The translations under genes and the position numbers were made by a program. Below the pieces are notes generated by a model that worked only from the letters and a program-made list of their open reading frames with translations, had not been told where the DNA came from and made no database searches. 64,000 nucleotides of DNA from Diadophis punctatus similis (taxonomy: Eukaryota; Chordata; Lepidosauria; Squamata; Dipsadidae): NCBI GenBank assembly GCA_023053685.1, contig JALIGW010000001.1, positions 66,717,740 to 66,781,739 on the forward strand, read 5' to 3'. This document shows, piece after piece, positions 56,251 to 64,000 of this stretch; position 1 is the first letter of the stretch, and each line of letters opens with the position of its first letter.

Positions 56251-56557
56251 CTAGATGGGGTAATTAGAAGGCAAAAACACCCCAGTTTTTACAAAAAATG
56301 GCCCATTTCTCGCTCATTTTTTTGCAAAAACAGGGCATGCAGAGGGTTTGGAAGCCTGCAGAGCACTCCTAGGGGTGGGGGAAGGCAAAAACACCTCCAT
56401 TTTTTTATAAAAAACGGCCATTTTTCGCAAAAATGGAATGCGGGGGGTGGGGTTTTGGGAGGCCAAAAATGGCTGTATTCGGTGTATAAGACGCACCAAC
56501 ATTTCTACCCTCTTTTTGGGGGGAAAATGTGCGTCTTATACTCCGAAAAATACAGTA

Positions 56558-59033
56558 GTTCGTCTAAAACATGTATTGAATTTCTGTATAAGACAAGAGT
56601 TACAACAGAAGCTCTGTGTTTTTTGAGGCGAGGGGGGATGGCCTGGAAAAGTGCCAACATCTTCAGCAGAAGAAACATCAGAAAAGTGCACAATAGAAGA
56701 CAAAAGAGTGGTAATAGCCGATGAGCCTACAAACTCTTGGAAATTGAATTAATGTCCTTGGGATAGAAGGACATTAAGTGATAAACAACCTTCCAATGAG
56801 ATAATTTAAAAAGTATTTGTCAGGCATAACAACTGGATGTGTGTTGTCAAAATTAAGAGGCTTTGGGTTTGGGTTTGTTGAAGTTGTGGATTTGTGTATC
56901 TTTTTTAAAAAAAATTGGGCTAAATCTATATTTGGATTGTTCATGGTGGGTAGAAAAGGCCTACAAGTAGCTGAAATTACTGTTTCAAAAAGGAAAAATT
57001 TTCTGAAGCAACTATTGGCTGACCAATGGCAGAACAGTGCACTGTGATGACTAGTGGAGGAGAAAAAAATCCATTCATATGAAAAGCATAAGGAGACTTA
57101 GATAAACATCTGTTTGTTTCCTGATTTAGTCTTGCAAAGGAATGTCTGGATTAGACTTAGTGTGTGAGGTGAGTGCACACATGTATACCCACCCCCCAAA
57201 ATATTTCTGCTTATGGTTTTTTCCTTCATTTTTGCATTTATACCCAGGAAACCCTTTTCTAGTTTTCCATAAATCATAACTAAAATGGAAAAACAAATGA
57301 ATTTTGTTTGAACCACAATACTTCCCCCCCCCAGAAAAAATAAGGGCAAAGGGAAGCAGACCGAGAAAGAAAATAATTTACCATACAGATGTTGAGACAA
57401 CAAAACTTTTCCTGAATGTCAGCAAACCTCTACTTCCTTGTAAATAGTCTTTATAAACAGGAACTGTTTCTAAAGAGCCTTCTGATCTGAAGGTTTTATA
57501 TTTATAGTTGCATTTATAGAATTTCTGCTGCCAACTGCATGCTCCAGACTCCAGTAGACAATAGGGGAAAAATATGGCCATGATGTTTACTTCAATATTT
57601 CGGCTAGTTTATTTTCTGGGAAATGTTTTTCCACTAGCCACAGGCAAAAGAGTTACTGAATGGCTCAAATGTGGTGGTTTTCCCTGTTGCCAATATCTTT
57701 CCATTTTCTGATTAAAGGGCTGAGGATCTAGAGATGTGTTGGGTATCTTTCATCGCAAGCACTTGTCCTCTTTATCACCCAAGGCCACATGAAGATTCAG
57801 ATATGTTTTCCATGCTTGGTGTTTCATGCTGAACCTCACAGCACAGTCCAGCATCTGGTTACAAACTTAGCCACTGAGAAACACAGCCAGTATTTTCATC
57901 CTTTAATGATCTAGAGTTTTCTTGGCATAGCAGATGAGTCTATGTTTAGGGTCTGTTATTTAGCTACTCAAAAGAATAGCTGGTTTAGAGGTTTGGCTTG
58001 GCTTATGTCAATATCAAAATCTGATCAATCCAATTTCATCCCCAAATCTCTCTGAAATGCTGCCCACAACTTCAGGTTTTCCCAAAATTGCCTTTGTAGT
58101 TTTGATGTTCCCTCAAAACTGCCTTTTCCCTATGGAAGGAAGCGCCGTTAATGGGAAGGAGACCGAGCTTAAGGCTTTTCTGGGAGGACGACTAATGCAT
58201 GCCACAACTGCATTGTATTTATGGTTGCACAGTTCTCCATTTCCCTGATTCTTCCAGTCCACATGAAGGGGATGAAAATAACCTCACTGAGGGTGAAATT
58301 CTATGCAGATGTTTGCTCTCCCTTGGGGGAGATCTGCATGGGCTTGTATCTCATCCCTGTGACTGTTTCATAAAATGAGGCATGTGCCCTAACTCGTTCT
58401 ACTGATCCAGTTTCCCCTGAAAAATCTATTGTTCTCTTATTGTCTTTTGGGCAATAAGGCTTTCCTGCTGTAGGAAACAATGTCTTCTGAAGTGTGGCAT
58501 TAGGGATTCATTGGTGAGATAGTACTGGGAAAAAGCATTATGCTTCTGCAAGTGGGGAAATCAAAGCAGGACTTTCCAGTTGGTCTTGCGAAAGAGAGGA
58601 GAAGAGGGAATTGTGAAATGGATGGGAAAAAATGGGCAAGATACCTAAAGCAAAAAGTGAGGGTGAAACAATCCCCTCTCATTTCTGGATTGATTGATAA
58701 ACAAATTAATAAGCAGAAAAAGAGATCCCCACCTTACAAAAATTCATCAAATGTACAAGAATGAAAGAGCAGTGCTTTGAAGGTTTAATTTTTCAGATTG
58801 AAAACTGGACGTAAAAATTCATTGTTGTTGGAGAACCTCCTACTTCACCTACAGTGGTGTGTTTTGTATGATGTTCAACTGATATTTCAATGTATTGTTT
58901 ACTGTATGCCTACTAGGTGGCACTTGTGTTTTGGAATATCATGGTGCTTCACAGAGAAATAGTTCTAGTATAGGCCCTACTTAGATAAGTCTACACAACC
59001 AAGATCTTTGTAGGCTATCATTTATTTATTTGT
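56558..59033. other. No recognisable feature
   Basis: About 2.5 kb without transposon ends, arrays or domain-bearing frames: the longest unexplained stretch in the window. Confidence 0.55.
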
Positions 59034-59263
59034 GAGATTTATATACCGCCTCACAGTGCAAGCACTCTCTAAGTGGTTTACACCAGTAAGCAATGTATAT
59101 TTATATTGCCCCCAACAATCTGGGTCCTCATTTTACCTACCTCAGAAGGATGGAAGGCTGAGTCAACCTTGAGCCAGTGAGATTTGAACCGCTGACCTGT
59201 GGATCACAGTCAGCTAAAGTGGCTTGCAGTACTGCCACTAACCGCTGCGCCACCTCGGCTCTT
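59034..59263 (-). mobile_element. tRNA-derived SINE (family B), antisense
   Basis: In antisense: head GAGCCGAGGTGGCGCAGCGG, a B-box region (GGTTCAAATCTCACTGG), body ATTGTTGGGGGCAATATAAA and tail GGCGGTATATAAATCTC. About 230 bp. Confidence 0.9.
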
Positions 59264-59785
59264 ATGAATGAATTCTCATTTTATTTTTCCTCCCACATCT
59301 GATATATTAAAATCAAAAGAATCACCTTCCACCTTCCAATTATAGTAATTAATGTGGATTGCAACAATCATTGCTAGTTTATAAAGTTAATTTCTAAGTA
59401 TTTTTGCCTGTATTTGGAGAAGATGACTGGATAACTGCATTCCTGTCAAACAGACAACAAGTGGTCAAAATAGGGAGTGCCCTATCTAATCCCGTCCCTA
59501 TTAACAGCGGTGTGCCCCAAGGCAGCGTACTAGGACTAACACTCTTTATACTCTATATCAGTGGTTCCCCAAGTGGGCGGTACTGCCCCCCAGGGGGCGG
59601 TGGGAACCCTTAGGGGGGCGGTGAGAGGCAAGGGTGGCGACAGGGGGGCGGTGAGAGGGGCCAGGGGGGTGGTAGGTGGTTCGCCGGTCCTGTCCCCGCA
59701 CCGCCACCCATGTCTACCCAATCGCCTGCTCGCCACTTTTCCCGCCACTCTTTTCCCGGCAGGGACTGGGTGGGCCGCGAGACGG

Positions 59786-60094
59786 GCGTCTTACTGGACT
59801 TTTAACAGCTCCGTGTGTCTGTCGTCTGGTCTCTTTGCACTGGTCTCCAACCTTGGCAACTTTAAGACTTGTGGACTTCAACTCCCAGCAAAGCTGGCTG
59901 AGGAATTCTGGGAGTTGAAGTCCACAAGTCTTAAAGTTGCCAAGGTTGGAGACCCCTGGAAAGCTTGCAAAATACAGAAACTCTTCTCGCGAGGGTGAGC
60001 AATTAACAACTCGCAGCGAGAAGAATTTCTGTATTTTGCAAGCTTTTTTCCCTAGAGACCAGCCGACAGAAACACGGAGCTGTTAAACCAGTAA
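59786..60094. repeat. Foldback inside the 3-kb hAT, with a MITE in one arm
   Basis: GTCTTACTGGACTTTTAACA and GCTCCGTGTGTCTGTCG at the left pair with CGACAGAAACACGGAGCTGT and TAAACCAGTAAGAC at the right. The arms continue to CTTCTCGCGAGGGTGAGC. A palindromic MITE (about 59838-59958, GGTCTCCAACCTTGGCAACT ... GGTTGGAGACCCCTG) breaks the left arm, so it inserted after the foldback formed. Confidence 0.85.
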
Positions 60095-60329
60095 GACACG
60101 GGATTGGGGGGGTGGACAGGGGCTGGGGGGGGCAGGCAGGGACTGGGTTGGGGGGGCGGGAGGAGGAGGAGGAGGAGGGAGACCTTGTGGGGAAATCGCA
60201 GCTGCCTCTTTTCCGCTCCTTCGGCTAAGAGGCGCTGCGGCCAGAAAGTCAGTCCGGAAAGAGGGCAGCGATGGGGGGGAGATCGGGAACAGTTGCCCGC
60301 CAGAGTTTCTGCCGCCTTCGCCTGCCTCC

Positions 60330-60765
60330 CTTTCCTTTCCTTTCCTCCTTCCTCCCTTTCCTTCCCTTTTTCCTTCCTACTTCCCTTCCCTTCCTTCCCT
60401 CTTTTTCCTTCCTCCGTTCCTTCCCTTCTGTCTCTTTCCCTTCCTTCCCTCCTTCCCTTTCCTTCCCCCTCCTTTTCCTTCCTACTTTCCTTCCTTCCCT
60501 TTCCTTCCCCCTTTTTCCTTCCTACTTCCCTTCCTTCCTCCTTCCCTTCCTTTTCCTTCCTCCCTCTCCTTTTCACCTTTAATTTCCCTCCTTCTTTCCT
60601 TCCTACTTTCTTTCCTCCCTCCCTCCCTCCCTCCTTTCCTCCCTCCCTCCCTTCCTTCCTCCTTCCATTTCCTTCCCTCTCCTTCCTTCCTTTTCTTTCT
60701 CCTTTCCTTTCTTTTCCTTCCTTCCTTCCTTCCCTCCCTCCCTCCCTCTATTTTTCTCTCCCAAA
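60330..60765. repeat. Polypyrimidine (TTCC/CCCTT)n tract
   Basis: Over 430 bp of almost pure C and T on the plus strand, built of TTCC, CCCTT and CTCC units. Ser/Phe/Pro and Lys/Glu/Arg frames across it are artefacts. Confidence 0.95.
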
Positions 60766-60823
60766 CAACCCCAAGTTAAATTCTCACCTTGGCCATTGTG
60801 CATGCATGTGTGTCTCATCTAGA

Positions 60824-61057
60824 GCTGAGATAGCGCAGTGGTTAAAAGCAGCATTGCGACCTTCAGCTGATTGCTAGTTCAGCAGTCCAGCTGTTCAAAT
60901 CTCACTAGGCTCAAGGTTGACTCAACCTTCCATCCTTCCGAGGTGGGTAAAATGAGGACCCAGATTGTTGGGGGCAATATGCTGAACTCTGTAAACCGCT
61001 TAGAGAGTGCTGTAAAGCACTATGAAGCGGTATATAAGTAAAATGCTATTGCTATCT
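60824..61057 (+). mobile_element. tRNA-derived SINE (family B), full-length
   Basis: Head GCTGAGATAGCGCAGTGGTT (A-box zone), B-box zone GCTGTTCAAATCTCAC, body CCCAGATTGTTGGGGGCAAT and tail GAAGCGGTATATAAGTAAAA with a GCTATT end. It inserted in the hAT element at 59559. Confidence 0.9.
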
Positions 61058-61059
61058 TC

Positions 61060-61878
61060 TAAAAATTATAACTCCCCACCCCACCCCACCCCACCCCAAA
61101 CACCCAGTACCACCCCCTTCCCCATCCCACTGAAGATCCCAGGTGCCCAGCCTCCTGTGCCCCCCCGGCAACATCTCCGCATGCCCGTCTCACGATGTGG
61201 CCTTCGGCCTCGCCTCCTCTGCCCACCTAACACACTGCTCTCGCTCGTCCCTGCGATGCCATCTTCCCTTGCCCCCGGATGGATAGCAATTTAGGCCAGC
61301 ACGACACACCACCAGGTGAGGAGGGGGCTTTCCAGCTGTGCCTGCTGGGTACAGGAGTCCCCCCCTCCACCCGGCCTCGGTCCTCCGAACTGCTCTGTGC
61401 CAAGGAAGGCAATTCGGAGGGTGCCAGCACTTCCCACGGGGGAGGGGGTGTATTTTCAGGAAGCCCCTTGAATGTGCCAGTGTGGGGGGGAGGGGGAGAA
61501 GGCTTTCCCCCATGTGCATCTGTCCCATCCACCGTTGACCACTTCTGCAGTTTTCTTTCCTTTCCAGGCTGTTTGGTCATCCAGTTGAGCCAGCCTCGGC
61601 GAGGAACCAAAATGGCTTGTGTGTTTGTTTGTTTGTTTTTGAAACCAAATACAAACCAGATTTGGGGGAACCGGTTTCAAAACCTCCCAGTTTTCCAAAC
61701 CTGGAAGTTTTCGGCCATGCACGCACACACACACTCACACACACCCAGTGGCTCAATGTGGGATAGATTGCCCACCCACCTCCAGCCCCTCTTTTCAAAC
61801 ACGCCCCTCTTCCTCACAGACAGAAGCACGTTTTAAATTGCCATAGGCAGAGCCCAGAGGAGCCAATGTAGTCCCGCG

Positions 61879-61880
<2 letters not shown>
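61060..61880. other. GC-rich unclassified hAT interior
   Basis: C-rich and G-rich DNA (CCCCACCCCACC near 61075) with overlapping frames of 90-185 codons on both strands. None has a hAT transposase motif or any domain I know. Confidence 0.5.
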
Positions 61881-61952
<72 letters not shown>

Positions 61953-62005
61953 GGGGGGGGAGAGAAAATAAGGAAAGAAAAAGGAAGGAAGGAAGGAAGG
62001 AAGAA

Positions 62006-62093
<88 letters not shown>

Positions 62094-62251
62094 AGAAAGG
62101 AAAGAAGAAAGAAAGAAAGAAAGAGATGGAAGGAAGGAAGAAAGAAAGAAAGATGGTAGGAAGGAAGGAAGACAGAAAGAAAGAAAAAGAAAGAAAGAAG
62201 GGGAAGGGAGGAAAAGAAAGAAAGAAAGAAAGAAAGAAAGAAGCAAAATGA

Positions 62252-62327
<76 letters not shown>

Positions 62328-62330
62328 ATT
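61880..62330. repeat. (GT)n(GA)n followed by polypurine (GAAA)n tract
   Basis: About 28 GT units, a short GA run, a G run, then 360 bp of nearly pure A and G in GAAA and GGAA units. It faces the polypyrimidine tract at 60330 with opposite strand bias. Confidence 0.97.
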
Positions 62331-62331
62331 A

Positions 62332-62402
62332 TGACCACAATTGAGCCTAACATTTTGGTTGCTAAGCAAGAGCGTTGTTAAGTGAGTTTCACCACATTTT
62401 AC
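62332..62402 (-). mobile_element. Remnant of the AGTCCTTGATTTACGACC MITE
   Basis: TGACCACAATTGAGCCTAAC then TTGCTAAGCAAGAGCGTTGT and TAAGTGAGTTT parallel 43270-43340. Only about 70 bp survive. Confidence 0.65.
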
Positions 62403-63353
62403 AAGTTGGCCACGCCCACCCGGTCACCTGACCACTAAGCCACGCCCACCTGAGGGGGTGGGGTGGGCGCAGTGAGGATGAGTTTGTAGCACCAAGGGGG
62501 CGGTGGACTGAAAAAGTTTGGGAACCACTGCTCTATATAAATGACCTTTGCGATCACATTACAAGCGACTGCGTTCTCTTCGCCGATGATGTAAAACTCT
62601 TCAACACCACCGACAACACTGCTACCCTCCAAAAAGACCTTGACTTTGTGTCAGAATGGTCAAACATCTGGCAACTCCAAATCTCAACCAACAAATGCTC
62701 TGTCCTACACATTGGCAAAAAAAATCAGAACATTAAATACAAGCTGAACAGTCAAGACCTTACAGACGACCCTCACTCTGTCAAAGACCTTGGAATACTC
62801 ATATCAAATGACCTAAGTGCCAAAGCCCACTGCAACAACATCGCCAAAAAGGCTTCAAGAGTTGTTAACCTAATCTTACGTAGCTTCTTCTCCGGTAATA
62901 TCACACTACTAACCAGAGCATACAAAACATTCGCCAGACCAATCCTTGAATACAGCTCATCTGTCTGGAACCCACACCGCATATCGGACATAAATACATT
63001 AGAAAGTGTCCAGAGATACTTTACGAGAAGAGCCCTCCACTCCTCTTCTCGCAACAGAATACCTTACGCAACCAGACTCGAAATCCTGGGCTTAGAAAGC
63101 TTAGAACTATGTTGCCTTCAGCACGACCTAAGCATAACTCATAAAATTATCTGCTACAACATCCTTCCTGTCAAAGACTACTTCAGCTTCAACCACAACA
63201 ATACACAAGCACACAACAGATACAAACTCAAAGTGAACCGTTCCAAACTTGACTGTAGAAAATACGACTTTAGCAACAGAGTGGTTAATGCCTGGAACTC
63301 ACTACCTGACTCTGTGGTTTCGTCACCAAACCCCCAAAACTTTACCCTTAGAC

Positions 63354-63901
63354 CGGGGGCGGGTTCCTAATTTTTTTACTACCACTCTGTGGGCGTGGCT
63401 TATTTTGTGGGTGTGGCTTGCCAGCCATGTGACCGGGTGGGCATGGCTTGCCGGCCATGTCACTGGGTGGGCGTGACTTCTCGGACTGCTGAAGGGAGGG
63501 GAACTGAGATAGGTCCTGCCGCCCATTCCCCCTCCCCTCAGCAGCTCGAGAAGCCTGTGAAAATACCTAGGATCATCACCGCGCGTTCGTGGCTTCTCGG
63601 ACTGCTGAAGGGAGGGGAATGGAGATAGCTCCTGCCGCCCATTCTTTCAGCGTCTCACGTGCTCCCTCAGCCATCCTCCCCTGCTTGGACTCACTGTGGG
63701 GTAGGAAGGCAGCGCATGCACAGTGCCGGAAGCTCAGCTTCTGGCCATGCACAGAAGAATTTTTTTTTTTAAATTAAAAAATTTTTTTAAAAAAATGGCG
63801 GTGCCCAGGCACCGGCAACCGACCACACCGGTACTGTGACGTCACCAGCGGGCCGCTACCGGTGCTATAGAGTGGACCGCACTGGTAGGAACCCACCACT
63901 G
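63354..63901. mobile_element. hAT MITE, GGTGGGTTCC-end family, nested in LINE
   Basis: Left end CGGGGGCGGGTTCCTAATTT (second base mutated from CAG), right end GGTAGGAACCCACCACTG, with a perfect duplication CCTTAGAC (63346-63353, 63902-63909). It is 548 bp and closely matches 38926-39560. CRE palindrome at 63837-63844. A repeated segment with TTCGTGGCTTCTCGGACTGC and GAAGGGAGGGGAA occurs twice (about 63478-63520 and 63588-63630). Confidence 0.95.
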
Positions 63902-64000
63902 CCTTAGACTGTCCACTGTTGACCTCACCCGATTCCTAAGAGGTCAGTAAGGGGCGTGCATAAGTGCACCAGCGTGCCTACCGTCCCTGTCCTAATGTTC

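Larger units (their letters stand above)
55832..56555. mobile_element. TIR element with GGAGTATAAGACGCACC ends
   Basis: Ends CCACATTTTTTTGGAGTATA and TATACTCCGAAAAATACAG are inverted, with TA on both sides (55830-55831, 56556-56557). Inside are a 19-bp minisatellite (55967-56038) and two copies of a palindromic MITE (56039-56155 and about 56180-56250). Third copy of the family at 3561 and 21390. Confidence 0.85.
59559..62530. mobile_element. Composite hAT element of about 3 kb nested in the LINE
   Basis: Ends CAGTGGTTCCCCAAGTGGGC and AAGTTTGGGAACCACTG with a perfect 8-bp duplication CTCTATAT (59551-59558, 62531-62538). The subterminal GGGGGCGGTG motif also recurs near both ends. The length suits an autonomous hAT, but no transposase frame is found: the inside is a foldback, a SINE, pyrimidine and purine tracts, and a MITE remnant. 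Confidence 0.93.
59419..64000 (+). mobile_element. CR1/L3-like LINE with RT core, split by two hAT elements
   Basis: Pieces 59419-59558, 62531-63353 and 63902-64000 form one LINE. The first encodes LSNRQQVVKIGSALSNPVPI then SGVPQGSVLGLTLFILYI, the RT segment before the catalytic loop. The second starts with the same Leu-Tyr-Ile codons in the same frame and carries FADDVKLF, the catalytic Asp pair, then DLGILISNDLSAKAHCNNIA and WNPHRISDINTLESVQ. The third matches the 3' end at 20210-20310 and runs off the window. The endonuclease is missing (5' truncation). The coding frame appears open across the first and second pieces apart from the insertions. Confidence 0.92.

Noticed and set aside
56248..56724. 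A 158-codon frame as a gene
   Set aside because: Its first half lies inside the TIR element at 55832-56555 and no domain is visible.
60052..60877. Frames of 174-257 codons rich in Phe/Pro/Ser or Lys/Glu/Arg
   Set aside because: They cross the polypyrimidine tract; composition follows the repeat and no domain flanks it.
61814..62369. Phe-Leu-Ser repeat frames of about 180 codons
   Set aside because: Translation of the GAAA tract in antisense.

Overview
This is vertebrate chromosomal DNA, AT-rich and without compact gene organisation. The repeats point to a squamate reptile, most likely a snake: a Sauria-type SINE with a BovB-like tail, a BovB (RTE) LINE end, CR1/L3, L2, Rex1-like and L1 LINE fragments, SPIN-type hAT transposons, a long GATA (Bkm-like) array, and AATAG microsatellites joined to LINE 3' ends. 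Microsatellite seeding by CR1/L3 3' ends is a known feature of snake genomes. The species assignment is inference from repeats alone.

I found no protein-coding gene I can support. Every open frame that looks like a real protein is a piece of LINE reverse transcriptase; the other long frames run through microsatellites or GC-rich DNA that happens to lack stops. The only gene-like signal is a CpG island at about 11.3-12.56 kb. It has a CRE palindrome (12513-12520) and a good minus-strand splice donor (11859/11860). This suggests the promoter and first non-coding exon of a minus-strand gene whose other exons are not recognisable here, so the left 11 kb may be first intron.

Layout: 1-9.7 kb holds SINEs, hAT MITEs, a 1.3-kb hAT derivative, a TA-flanked TIR element and an antisense CR1 with a seeded microsatellite. 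11.3-12.6 kb is the CpG island. 12.7-27.6 kb holds CR1, L2, L3 and BovB fragments, the GATA array and more hAT MITEs. 29-33.3 kb holds palindromic MITEs, an old antisense CR1 with a solo LTR inside it, an antisense L1 and a Penelope-like inverted repeat. 35.4-45.2 kb holds CR1, L3, two SPIN derivatives and an unclassified LINE. 46.5-56.6 kb holds an L1 with a 17-bp target duplication, a foldback element, a Rex1-like end, an L2 end and several MITEs. 59-64 kb is one 5'-truncated L3 LINE broken by a 3-kb hAT element and a 0.55-kb hAT MITE, each with a perfect 8-bp target duplication.

Seventeen hAT-like insertions have an 8-bp target-site duplication that is perfect (12) or has one mismatch (5), so their boundaries are exact. 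The most unusual points are a palindromic core shared by two hAT families with different ends, TE-borne CRE and NRF1-like motifs, a clean solo LTR, and the 48.2-kb foldback I cannot assign. I see no novel gene system. Family names rest on remembered consensus features and should be checked with a repeat library.
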